The position numbers and the translations under genes were made by a program. A stretch of 6,403 bases of DNA from NCBI GenBank assembly GCA_023416545.1, contig JAEZHO010000419.1, forward strand, positions 1-6,403, in the 5' to 3' direction. Origin of the DNA: Pseudomonadota bacterium (lineage in GTDB: Bacteria; Pseudomonadota; Alphaproteobacteria; Rhizobiales; Rhizobiaceae). Below, piece by piece: positions 1 to 6,013 of this stretch; positions within the stretch are counted from its first letter, which is position 1, and every line of letters begins with the position of its first letter. The notes beneath the pieces are model-generated. The model was not told the origin of the DNA. It saw only the letters and a program-made list of their open reading frames with translations, and ran no database searches.

Positions 1-364
1 CGATCCATCCGCCCATGGAGGAGCCGACGAGGACGACCCGCGCGGGCTTCAGCGCATCGAGGACGGCAAGCCCTTCCTCCAGCCAGCGCGATATCGTGCC
101 GTCGCGGAACTCTCCGCCAGAGGCGCCGTGCCCGGAATAGTCGAAGCGGATCGCTTCCGCGCCGGTTTCCGCCGCGAGTGCGTCCATCTCCACCGCCTTG
201 GTGCCGGTCATGTCAGACCGGTAGCCACCGAGCCAGACGAGGGCAGGTGCTTCGGGACGGGTCTCCGCCGGCCGGTGGAGGATCGCGATTTCCCGTGCGG
301 CCCCCGGTGGGCCGACAAGGATGGAGCTGGACTGCGGCGGCTTGATCTCGCGATGTTCTGACAT
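1..364 (-). CDS. Alpha/beta hydrolase, ABHD10-like (3' end outside the window)
   Basis: This gene reads leftward off the window edge; the first 121 residues are visible. They show the opening half of an alpha/beta-hydrolase fold. A strand ending in LVWLGGY (residues 42-48) supplies the oxyanion-hole region. RFDYSGHGASGG (73-84) is the usual strand-turn after it. VVLVGSSMGGW (110-120) is the nucleophile elbow GxSxG with Ser116 as the predicted nucleophile. The acid and histidine of the triad lie beyond the edge. The FDYSGxGxS and GSSMGGW combination resembles mitochondrial ABHD10 and its bacterial relatives (acyl-thioesterase or carboxylesterase activity), but the substrate cannot be told. The ATG at 362-364 is preceded by AAGGAA (complement of 370-375) about five bases upstream, which fixes the start. 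There is no signal peptide, so it is probably cytosolic. It is divergent from infC. Confidence 0.88.
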   Translation of the reverse strand, partial: MSEHREIKPPQSSSILVGPPGAAREIAILHRPAETRPEAPALVWLGGYRSDMTGTKAVEMDALAAETGAEAIRFDYSGHGASGGEFRDGTISRWLEEGLAVLDALKPARVVLVGSSMGGWI

Positions 365-387
365 GGGACTTCCTTTTCGAGGCGGGC

Positions 388-393
388 CTTATA
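388..393 (-). promoter_or_regulatory. Possible -10 box of the hydrolase gene
   Basis: Read on the minus strand, 393-388 is TATAAG, five of six matches to the sigma-70 -10 consensus, 23 bases before the hydrolase ATG. No convincing -35 hexamer is seen 16-18 bases upstream, so this is only a candidate. Confidence 0.3.
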
Positions 394-446
394 GAACAGA
401 TTCTTCGCCTGCGGGCAGCAGGTGATTTTTTCCCAGCGCTATGCTA

Positions 447-474
447 TTGACTTCGCCGTCGCGATTACGACATT
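447..474 (+). promoter_or_regulatory. Possible infC promoter (good -35, weak -10)
   Basis: TTGACT at 447-452 matches the -35 consensus at five of six bases. The best -10 at acceptable spacing is GACATT (469-474, 16-base spacer), which is poor. If this promoter is used, transcription begins near 480, so the upstream in-frame GTG at 422 would not be on the mRNA. That agrees with the downstream ATT start chosen for infC. Confidence 0.3.
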
Positions 475-526
475 GCCGACGCTTCCGCGATTTCCGGCGG
501 ATTTGCGGCGTTCTAGAGAAACAGCC

Positions 527-532
527 AAGGAG
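527..532 (+). promoter_or_regulatory. Shine-Dalgarno site that selects the infC ATT start
   Basis: AAGGAG lies nine bases upstream of ATT at 542-544. It is the strongest ribosome-binding sequence in the infC 5' region, and no ATG, GTG or TTG lies at a usable distance in the infC frame. It therefore decides the start. Confidence 0.75.
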
Positions 533-541
533 AATACGACC

Positions 542-1078
542 ATTCGCAGACCGTTCAAAGCCGATGCCCCCGTCAAGGAAGGGCCGCGCTCAAACCGGGA
601 GATCCGGGTTCCACGGGTTCAGCTCATTGATGCCGAAGGAAACAACCTCGGCTCCGTTGCGACAGACGAAGCGATGAGGATGGCCGAAGAGGCCGGCCTG
701 GACCTCGTCGAGATCTCTCCCAACAACGATCCGCCGGTGTGCAAGATCCTCGATCTGGGCAAGCTGAAGTATGCGAACCAGAAGAAGGCTGCCGAGGCAC
801 GCAAGAAGCAGAAGATCGTCGAGATCAAGGAAATCAAGATGCGCCCGAACATCGACACCCATGACTATGAGGTGAAGATGAAGGCGATCAACCGGTTCTT
901 CGAGGACGGCGACAAGGTTCGCGTGACGTTGCGCTTCCGTGGTCGCGAGATGGCTCACCAGGAACTCGGCCTGAAGCTCCTGCAGCAGGTCAAGGAAGAC
1001 ACGGCGGAGATCGCCAAGGTCGAGGCGGAGCCGAAGCTCGAAGGTCGCCAGATGATGATGGTGCTGGCGCCTCGTTGA
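542..1078 (+). CDS. infC: Translation initiation factor IF-3
   Basis: IF-3 binds the 30S subunit, keeps it apart from 50S and rejects non-initiator tRNA and weak start codons. From ATT at 542 the product is 178 residues, close to the 180 of E. coli IF-3. The N-domain (about 16-85) carries the family features [13 protein letters not shown] and [21 protein letters not shown] lysine-rich linker helix ([15 protein letters not shown]) follows. The C-domain (about 95-178) begins [16 protein letters not shown], continues with [11 protein letters not shown] and ends [11 protein letters not shown]. The open frame extends back to a GTG at 422, but those 40 extra residues are not IF-3-like and that GTG has no ribosome-binding site. 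The ATT behind AAGGAG gives M(ATT)-RRPFKADAP, the usual rhizobial N-terminus. A non-canonical start is the hallmark of IF-3 self-repression. A 197-base gap separates it from rpmI. Confidence 0.95.
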   Translation: MRRPFKADAPVKEGPRSNREIRVPRVQLIDAEGNNLGSVATDEAMRMAEEAGLDLVEISPNNDPPVCKILDLGKLKYANQKKAAEARKKQKIVEIKEIKMRPNIDTHDYEVKMKAINRFFEDGDKVRVTLRFRGREMAHQELGLKLLQQVKEDTAEIAKVEAEPKLEGRQMMMVLAPR

Positions 1079-1147
1079 GCGCCGGTCCACTCGCCGGAAG
1101 GCCGCGACGGGCGGTTTGATCCGGCCTCAAAACCTTCACCGATGCCG

Positions 1148-1176
1148 TTGCGCTTTTTTCCGACTGCGGTTATAAG
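1148..1176 (+). promoter_or_regulatory. Promoter for rpmI-rplT
   Basis: TTGCGC (1148-1153) and TATAAG (1171-1176) are separated by exactly 17 bases and match the sigma-70 consensus at four and five of six positions. Predicted transcription start is near 1183. It lies in the infC-rpmI gap, so the two ribosomal protein genes can be transcribed independently of infC. A 6-bp inverted repeat GCGCTT/AAGCGC (1150-1155, 1174-1179) brackets the promoter and may be coincidental. Confidence 0.6.
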
Positions 1177-1182
1177 CGCGCG

Positions 1183-1275
1183 TCCGAACGGTCCGGCAGG
1201 GCATGCCGAGGCCGTTCTTAATATGCTTGAAACAGGCCTCGTCAGCCGGTTTCAGAAGAAGAATGGAGTAGCAAA
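1183..1275 (+). promoter_or_regulatory. Structured 5' leader of rpmI-rplT (two tandem hairpins)
   Basis: Hairpin 1 spans 1186-1217: GAACGGTC pairs with GGCCGTTC (one U-G pair), A1209 is bulged, then CGGCA pairs with TGCCG around loop GGGCA, giving 13 pairs. Hairpin 2 spans 1227-1255: TTGAAAC pairs with GTTTCAG (one U-G pair), an A-G mismatch follows, then GGC/GCC closes a seven-base loop. Neither hairpin is followed by a U-tract, so neither is a terminator. The ribosome-binding site GGAG (1265-1268) follows hairpin 2 directly, seven bases before the rpmI ATG. rpmI-rplT leaders in other phyla are bound by L20 for self-repression. The same role here is an inference, because I do not recognise this structure as a known leader family. 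Confidence 0.5.
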
Positions 1276-1479
1276 ATGCCCAAGATGAAGACGAAGTCGT
1301 CCGCCAAGAAGCGGTTCAAGATCACGGCGACCGGCAAGGTCGTCGCAGCTGCCGCCGGCAAGCGCCACGGCATGATCAAGCGGTCCAACAAGTTCATCCG
1401 CGATGCACGCGGCACGATGATCCTTGCCGAAGCTGATGGCAAGAAGGTCGTCAAGAACTACCTGCCGAACGGTCTCTGA
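1276..1479 (+). CDS. rpmI: 50S ribosomal protein L35
   Basis: The product is 67 residues, highly basic, and full length for L35 (usually 64-67). It starts [20 protein letters not shown], the family signature, and ends with [10 protein letters not shown]. The segment [15 protein letters not shown] in the middle is the typical rRNA-contacting lysine/arginine stretch. L35 is a 50S protein packed in 23S rRNA and stabilises the mature subunit. The ATG has GGAG seven bases upstream. rplT follows after 39 bases with no terminator, so the two are one transcript, most likely starting from the promoter at 1148-1176. Confidence 0.97.
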   Translation: MPKMKTKSSAKKRFKITATGKVVAAAAGKRHGMIKRSNKFIRDARGTMILAEADGKKVVKNYLPNGL

Positions 1480-1518
1480 GACCTTTTCGTCGATTTGGAT
1501 CATTAAGGAGATCATGAC

Positions 1519-1923
1519 ATGGCACGCGTAAAACGTGGCGTAACATCCCGCGCCAAGCACACCAAGACCCTCAAGGCAGCCAAGGGCTTCTACGGCCGCC
1601 GCAAGAACACCATCCGCGCCGCGAAGGCCGCAGTCGATCGTTCGCGCCAGTACGCGACCCGCGACCGCCGGGCGAAGAAGCGGAACTTCCGCGCCCTGTG
1701 GATCCAACGCATCAACGCTGCCGTCCGCGAATCCGGCCTGACCTACGGCCGCTTCATCGACGGCCTCAACAAGGCTGGCATCGAGGTCGACCGCAAGGTT
1801 CTGTCCGACATGGCCATCCATGAGCCGGCTGCCTTCGGTGCACTCGTCGACGCTTCAAAGAAGGCTCTCGAGTACCTCAAGGAAAACGGCACTGCCAACG
1901 AGTTTGAAAGCGCGGTCAAGTAA
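1519..1923 (+). CDS. rplT: 50S ribosomal protein L20
   Basis: L20 is an early-assembly protein of the 50S subunit that binds 23S rRNA. In E. coli and Bacillus it also represses its own operon by binding the mRNA leader. The product is 134 residues, slightly longer than the 118 of E. coli because of a C-terminal tail (about 118-134, [13 protein letters not shown]). The N-terminal basic extension [16 protein letters not shown] and the following [18 protein letters not shown] (about 22-39) are the rRNA-binding part. [17 protein letters not shown] (55-71), [12 protein letters not shown] and [13 protein letters not shown] form the globular RNA-recognition domain. AAGGAG at 1505-1510 lies eight bases before the ATG; a second ATG at 1514 is out of frame. 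The stop codon is the first element of the alternative stem described at 1923-1976. Confidence 0.97.
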   Translation: MARVKRGVTSRAKHTKTLKAAKGFYGRRKNTIRAAKAAVDRSRQYATRDRRAKKRNFRALWIQRINAAVRESGLTYGRFIDGLNKAGIEVDRKVLSDMAIHEPAAFGALVDASKKALEYLKENGTANEFESAVK

Positions 1924-1976
1924 CCAGCGCTTCCCAGGCTCACGAGCTTCATAGTTTTTGGGAAACCCGCGCTGGT
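1923..1976 (+). promoter_or_regulatory. Candidate anti-terminator stem ahead of pheST
   Basis: Bases 1923-1930 (ACCAGCGC) are exactly complementary to 1969-1976 (GCGCTGGT). The next six bases, 1931-1936 (TTCCCA), are exactly complementary to 1959-1964 (TGGGAA). Together they give 14 Watson-Crick pairs interrupted only by a four-base bulge ACCC (1965-1968). A small GCT/AGC hairpin sits in the apical loop (1938-1947). The 3' strand uses bases 1963-1964 and 1969-1972, which are also needed for the 5' arm of the terminator at 1963-2001. The two folds are therefore mutually exclusive. Confidence 0.45.
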
Positions 1977-2001
1977 CTGGGCTGGCGCGGGTTTTTCTTT
2001 T
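1963..2001 (+). terminator. Intrinsic terminator between rplT and pheS
   Basis: AAACCCGCGC (1963-1972) and GCGCGGGTTT (1985-1994) form a perfect 10-bp stem with a 12-base loop. The tail TTCTTTT (1995-2001) continues the T-run that ends the stem. It sits 40 bases past the rplT stop and 54 bases before pheS, so it ends the rpmI-rplT transcript or attenuates read-through into pheST. Confidence 0.85.
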
Positions 2002-2054
2002 GCCCGTCAGGACGCGACGTTGACAACGGCGCCGAGCATCACACGGAAGAAACC

Positions 2055-3137
2055 ATGTCCGATCTGGAAAACCTGAAAACATCGCTCCTCGCGGAAATCG
2101 CCGCGGCAGGCGACGAACCGGCGATCGAAGCGGTTCGCGTCAACGCGCTCGGCAAGAAGGGGTCGGTTTCCGAACTCCTGAAGACGCTGGGTGCCATGAG
2201 CGCCGAGGAGCGCCAGACGCGGGGCGCGGCGATCAACGCGCTGAAGAACGAGATCGCCGAGGCGATCAACACCCGCAAGACCGTGCTGAAGGATGCGGCA
2301 ATCGAGGCGCGCCTGAAGGCCGAGACGGTGGACGTGTCGCTGCCGGTACGTTCCTCCCCCGCGGAGCGGGGTCGCATCCATCCGATCAGCCAGATCGTGG
2401 ACGAGATCACCGCCGTCTTCGCGGACATGGGCTTCTCGATTGCAGAAGGTCCGGACATCGAGACCGACTACTATAATTTCACGGCGCTGAACTTCCCGGA
2501 AGGTCACCCGGCGCGCGAGATGCACGACACCTTCTTCTTACAGGCCGACGAGAATGGCGAGCGCAAGGTGCTGCGCACCCACACCTCGCCGGTCCAGGTG
2601 CGCACGATGGAAGCGCAGAAGCCGCCGATCCGCATCGTTATCCCCGGCAAGACCTATCGTCAGGATTCGGACGCGACGCACTCGCCGATGTTTCATCAGG
2701 TCGAGGGACTGGTCGTCGACAAGAAGAGCCATGTCGGCCACATGCGGTGGATTCTGGAGGAGTTCTGCAAGAGCTTCTTCGAGGTGGATAGCGTCACCAT
2801 GCGCTTCCGCCCGTCCTTCTTCCCCTTCACCGAGCCGAGCTTCGAGGTCGACATCCAGTGCGACCGCTCCGGCCCGATCGTGAAGTTCGGCGAGGGCTCC
2901 GACTGGATGGAGATCCTCGGCTGCGGCATGGTTCACCCGAACGTGCTTCGTGCCGGGGGGCTGGACCCCGACGAGTACCAGGGCTTTGCTTGGGGCATGG
3001 GCCTCGACCGCATAGCCATGCTGAAATACGGCATGCCGGACCTTCGCGACTTCTTCAACGCCGACGTCCGCTGGATGAACCACTACGGCTTCCGCCCGCT
3101 CGACATGCCGACGCTGTTCGGCGGCCTGAGCGCGTAA
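2055..3137 (+). CDS. pheS: Phenylalanine--tRNA ligase alpha subunit
   Basis: This is the catalytic subunit of the cytosolic (alpha-beta)2 PheRS, which charges tRNA-Phe with phenylalanine. It has 360 residues (E. coli 327), normal for Rhizobiales. Residues 1-90 form the N-terminal coiled coil that contacts tRNA. The class II core starts near [10 protein letters not shown] (motif 1). Motif 2 includes [18 protein letters not shown], with Arg202, His209 and the FHQxEG stretch at 213-218. Motif 3 is [14 protein letters not shown], with Arg320. Ala312 in GFAWG corresponds to E. coli Ala294, the phenylalanine-pocket residue. The ATG follows GGAAG at 2045-2049. pheT begins 16 bases after the stop. 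No Phe-rich leader peptide like E. coli pheM is seen in 1924-2054, so any attenuation uses another signal. Confidence 0.97.
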   Translation: MSDLENLKTSLLAEIAAAGDEPAIEAVRVNALGKKGSVSELLKTLGAMSAEERQTRGAAINALKNEIAEAINTRKTVLKDAAIEARLKAETVDVSLPVRSSPAERGRIHPISQIVDEITAVFADMGFSIAEGPDIETDYYNFTALNFPEGHPAREMHDTFFLQADENGERKVLRTHTSPVQVRTMEAQKPPIRIVIPGKTYRQDSDATHSPMFHQVEGLVVDKKSHVGHMRWILEEFCKSFFEVDSVTMRFRPSFFPFTEPSFEVDIQCDRSGPIVKFGEGSDWMEILGCGMVHPNVLRAGGLDPDEYQGFAWGMGLDRIAMLKYGMPDLRDFFNADVRWMNHYGFRPLDMPTLFGGLSA

Positions 3138-3153
3138 GGGGAGGACAGACACT

Positions 3154-5577
3154 ATGAAATTCACGCTCTCCTGGCTCAAGGATCATCTCGAGACCGACGC
3201 CACCCTGGACGAGATCTGCGAGCGGCTGACGGCGATCGGACTCGAGGTCGAGGACGTCGACGACAAGGCGGCTTACAAGCCCTTCGTTATCGCCAAGGTT
3301 CTCTCGGCGGAACAGCACCCCCAGGCCGACCGGCTGAAGGTGCTGATGGTTGATGCCGGAGACGGCAAGCCGGTGCAGGTGGTCTGCGGCGCCCCGAACG
3401 CCCGTGCGGGCCTGGTCGGCGCTCTCGCGCGCCCGGGCACCTATGTTCCCGGCATCGACGTGACGCTCTCCGTCGGCAATATCCGCGGCGTCGAAAGCCA
3501 CGGCATGATGTGCTCCGAGAAGGAACTCGACATTTCCGACAGCCACGACGGCATCATCGACCTTCCGGTGGATGCACCCGTCGGCACGCCCTTCGCGACC
3601 TATGCCGGGCTGGACGATCCGGTCATCGAGATCAACCTGACGCCGAACCGGCCGGACTGCACCTCGATCCACGGGATTGCGCGCGATCTCGCCGCCTCCG
3701 GTCTCGGAACCCTGAAGCAGCATCCGGTGCCCGCGTTCACGGCCGAGGGCGAGACGCCGGTGGATGTCAGGATCGTGCTCGACGACGAGCGCCTTTGCCC
3801 CGGCTTTGCGCTTCGCCTCGTGCGGGGTGTGCGCAACGGTCCGAGCCCCGCCTGGATGCAGCAGCGCCTGAAGGCGATCGGCCTGCGGCCCATCAACGCG
3901 CTGGTCGACATCACCAACTACATGACCTTCGACCAGGGTCGGCCGATGCACGTCTTCGACGCCGCCAAGGTGAAGGGCGACCTGACCGTGCGCCGCGCAC
4001 TGGCCGGCGAGACCGTGCTCGCGCTCGACCAGCGGGAGTACAAGCTCACGCCCAACAACGTCGTCATCGCCGACGAGAACGGTGTGGAATCGATCGGCGG
4101 CATCATGGGCGGCGAGCATTCCGGCTGCGACGAGACGACGACCGACGTGCTGATCGAATCGGCGCTTTGGGACCCGATCAACATCGCCAAGTCCGGACGC
4201 GCGCTCGGCATCATCACCGATGCCCGCTACCGCTTCGAACGCGGCGTCGACCCCGAATACATGATCCCCGGCCTGGAGCGCACCACGCAACTGGTGCTCG
4301 AGGCCTGCGGCGGCACGCCGGCTGAAGCGAGGGTTGTCGGCTACAAGGGCTTCGAACCCAAGGTGATCGATTTTCCGACGTCCGAGGTCAAGCGCCTCAC
4401 CGGCCTCGACGTCACGGCAGAAGAGTGCCGCGAGATCCTTGCGCGTCTGGGCTTTGCGGTGAAGGGCGAGGGCGGCCGCCTGTCGGTCACCGTGCCCTCC
4501 TGGCGTCCCGACATCGACGGCAAGGCGGATCTCGTGGAAGAGGTCATGCGCATCCACGGGGTAGACCAGATCCTGCCGGAGCCGATCGAAAGCCTCGGCA
4601 CGGTCAATGGCCGCATCCTGACGACGCTGCAGGTCCGCAGCCGTACCGCCCGCCGGGCGCTTGCGGCACGCGGCATGCTGGAGGCAGTGACATGGTCCTT
4701 CATCTCCGAGGAGCAGGCAAAGCTCTTCGGCGGCGGCTCGCCACGCCTCAAGCTCGCCAATCCGATCGCCTCCGACATGTCCGACATGCGGCCTTCGCTT
4801 CTGCCCGGCCTGCTGACGGCGGCCCAGCGCAATGCCGACAAGGGCTATGGCGACGTGGCGATCTTCGAGGTCTCCGGCACCTATGAGAGCGACGCGCCGG
4901 AAGGCCAGCGCCGCGTTGCCGGGGGTGTTCGCCGCGGCACGGCGTCGATCGCCGGCGCCGGCCGGCTGTGGTCGAATGCGACACGCGGCGGCGGCAAGGC
5001 GGTTGACGTCTTCGACGCCAAGGCCGACGCGCTGGCCGTCCTGGAAGCCTGCGGCCTTCCCATGGGCAACGTCCAGATCGAGAAGGGCGCGCCTGCCTGG
5101 TACCATCCGGGCCGTTCCGGGACGATCAAGATGGGCCCCAAGGTGGTTCTCGGCTATTTCGGTGAATTCCATCCGAAGACTCTGGGAGCGCTCGACGTCT
5201 CCGGCGCACTTTGCGGCTTCGAGGTCTATATCGATGCCATGCCGGAGCCGAAGAAGAAGGCAACCCGTACCAAGCCGCCGCTCGAGCTTTCGCCCTTCCA
5301 GATGGTGAAGCGCGACTTCGCCTTCGTCGTCGGCTCGGATGTCGAGGCAGGCGCGGTCGTGAAGGCGGCCACGAGCGCCGACCGCAAGCTGATCACCGGC
5401 GTCAACGTCTTCGACATCTTCGAGGGTGCGTCGCTCGGCGAGGGGCGCAAGTCCGTGGCGATCGAGGTGTTGATCCAGCCGGTCGAAAAGACGCTCACCG
5501 ACGAGGACTTCGAGGCGCTGACGGCGAAGATCGTCGCCAATGTCGAAAAGGCGACCGGGGGCAGCCTGCGCGCCTAG
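3154..5577 (+). CDS. pheT: Phenylalanine--tRNA ligase beta subunit
   Basis: This is the large PheRS subunit, which binds tRNA-Phe and edits mischarged Tyr-tRNA-Phe. It has 807 residues (E. coli 795). Domains in order: short N-terminal domain (1-40); EMAP-like OB fold for tRNA binding (about 43-148, with [15 protein letters not shown] and VVCGAPN); B3/B4 editing module (about 210-395, with [19 protein letters not shown] and GRPMHVFDA); B5 domain (about 400-475, ending [20 protein letters not shown]); a catalytic-like core lacking active class II residues (about 480-690); a basic linker [11 protein letters not shown] (699-709); and the C-terminal FDX-ACB anticodon-binding domain (about 710-807, starting [15 protein letters not shown]). 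GGGGAGG at 3138-3144 is a strong ribosome-binding site nine bases before the ATG. Its TAG stop lies inside a CTAG shared with the convergent tautomerase. Confidence 0.97.
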   Translation: MKFTLSWLKDHLETDATLDEICERLTAIGLEVEDVDDKAAYKPFVIAKVLSAEQHPQADRLKVLMVDAGDGKPVQVVCGAPNARAGLVGALARPGTYVPGIDVTLSVGNIRGVESHGMMCSEKELDISDSHDGIIDLPVDAPVGTPFATYAGLDDPVIEINLTPNRPDCTSIHGIARDLAASGLGTLKQHPVPAFTAEGETPVDVRIVLDDERLCPGFALRLVRGVRNGPSPAWMQQRLKAIGLRPINALVDITNYMTFDQGRPMHVFDAAKVKGDLTVRRALAGETVLALDQREYKLTPNNVVIADENGVESIGGIMGGEHSGCDETTTDVLIESALWDPINIAKSGRALGIITDARYRFERGVDPEYMIPGLERTTQLVLEACGGTPAEARVVGYKGFEPKVIDFPTSEVKRLTGLDVTAEECREILARLGFAVKGEGGRLSVTVPSWRPDIDGKADLVEEVMRIHGVDQILPEPIESLGTVNGRILTTLQVRSRTARRALAARGMLEAVTWSFISEEQAKLFGGGSPRLKLANPIASDMSDMRPSLLPGLLTAAQRNADKGYGDVAIFEVSGTYESDAPEGQRRVAGGVRRGTASIAGAGRLWSNATRGGGKAVDVFDAKADALAVLEACGLPMGNVQIEKGAPAWYHPGRSGTIKMGPKVVLGYFGEFHPKTLGALDVSGALCGFEVYIDAMPEPKKKATRTKPPLELSPFQMVKRDFAFVVGSDVEAGAVVKAATSADRKLITGVNVFDIFEGASLGEGRKSVAIEVLIQPVEKTLTDEDFEALTAKIVANVEKATGGSLRA

Positions 5578-5586
5578 CCGGCGCGC
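5568..5586. repeat. Perfect GC-only inverted repeat at the pheT/tautomerase junction
   Basis: GCGCGCC (5568-5574) and GGCGCGC (5580-5586) are exact inverted repeats around a five-base loop. Both converging stop codons lie at the start of that loop. A stem here could act in either direction as a 3' end, pause or RNase barrier. Neither side has a T-run, so it is not a classical intrinsic terminator. Confidence 0.6.
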
Positions 5587-5969
5587 TGGTATCGCCATTC
5601 CTGCGTCTTGCCGCCGTAGCCATAGGTAGCGGCGCGCACATCCTCGACATAGATGTAGCTTTCCTCGTGTAGGTTGCCGAGGAGGCGCTCGAACCCTTCG
5701 AAGGCCGCCTGGATATAGGCGGCCTTCTCGCTTTTCGTATTCGTCTCGTCGGTAATCTTGATATCGAAATAGACGCTCGATTTGCCCTGTTCGGCAAGGG
5801 TGCTGCCGCCGACGATCCAGTCGCGCGGATCGACATAGTCGATGGCGATCGCCGTGACTGCCGGGGACTTGCCGAGGATGCGCTGCGTCAACTCGCCCAG
5901 AAGCGTTGAAATGGCGCGGGTCATTTCGTCAGAGCGTTCGCCACTGACTTTCACATTCAGGATCGGCAT
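5574..5969 (-). CDS. Tautomerase superfamily protein (4-OT-like, fused-repeat length)
   Basis: The product is 131 residues, twice the length of 4-oxalocrotonate tautomerase subunits. After Met removal it starts [14 protein letters not shown], giving the N-terminal catalytic proline and an Arg11 equivalent. The first half ends in DWIVGG (50-55). The second half repeats the same beta-alpha-beta plan (about 66-120) and ends in YGYGG without a proline, like fused members such as cis-CaaD or malonate semialdehyde decarboxylase. The family catalyses keto-enol proton transfer or related hydration and dehalogenation on small keto acids; the substrate here is unknown. The frame stays open upstream to 6062, but the ATG at 5967-5969 is chosen because it places proline second and has GGAG (complement of 5977-5980) seven bases ahead. 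It follows the MarR-type gene after 43 bases. Its stop overlaps that of pheT. Confidence 0.88.
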   Translation of the reverse strand: MPILNVKVSGERSDEMTRAISTLLGELTQRILGKSPAVTAIAIDYVDPRDWIVGGSTLAEQGKSSVYFDIKITDETNTKSEKAAYIQAAFEGFERLLGNLHEESYIYVEDVRAATYGYGGKTQEWRYQRAG

Positions 5970-5976
5970 ACTCTTT

Positions 5977-5980
5977 CTCC
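5977..5980 (-). promoter_or_regulatory. Ribosome-binding site that selects the tautomerase start
   Basis: The minus-strand reading of 5980-5977 is GGAG, seven bases before the ATG at 5969-5967. The ATG at 6062 lies inside the MarR gene and would bury the catalytic proline, so this site supports the short form. Confidence 0.65.
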
Positions 5981-5991
5981 ACTGGTTAGCA

Positions 5992-6013
5992 ATGCAACTA
6001 TATGGGTTTGCAT
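5992..6013. promoter_or_regulatory. Perfect inverted repeat, candidate operator upstream of the tautomerase
   Basis: ATGCAA (5992-5997) and TTGCAT (6008-6013) are exact inverted repeats separated by 10 bases, putting half-sites about 1.5 helical turns apart. On the minus strand the spacer ends in TATAG, and TATAGT (6003-5998) matches the -10 consensus at five of six positions, although no -35 is evident. A palindrome over a -10-like box next to a MarR-family gene fits an operator. The binding protein is inferred. Confidence 0.45.

Noticed and set aside
408..422. Small inverted repeat CCTGC-N5-GCAGG in the hydrolase-infC gap
   Set aside because: Five-base arms are expected by chance in DNA this GC-rich, and no promoter or start is placed by it.
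422..541. In-frame upstream extension of infC from a GTG
   Set aside because: The added residues are not IF-3-like, the GTG lacks a ribosome-binding site, it lies upstream of the candidate promoter, and ATT at 542 gives the right length behind a strong Shine-Dalgarno.
1099..1134. Possible infC terminator: AGGCCG/CGGCCT and an overlapping GGTTTGA/TCAAAACC hairpin
   Set aside because: The stems are short or bulged, compete with each other, and neither is followed by a T-run, so I do not call a terminator.
1252..1821. Minus-strand open frame of 189 codons across rpmI and rplT
   Set aside because: It is opposite two ribosomal protein genes, has no family features and no ribosome-binding site; it is a composition shadow.
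1924..2054. A Phe-rich leader peptide such as pheM ahead of pheS
   Set aside because: No ATG or GTG start with a short Phe-rich frame is present. The TTT-rich stretch at 1992-2001 is the terminator T-tract.
3055..5598. An 847-codon open frame on the minus strand opposite pheT
   Set aside because: It is the shadow of pheT in high-GC DNA. The translation is dominated by Arg, Asp, His, Ala and Gly with no recognisable domain, while the + strand encodes every expected PheRS beta domain.
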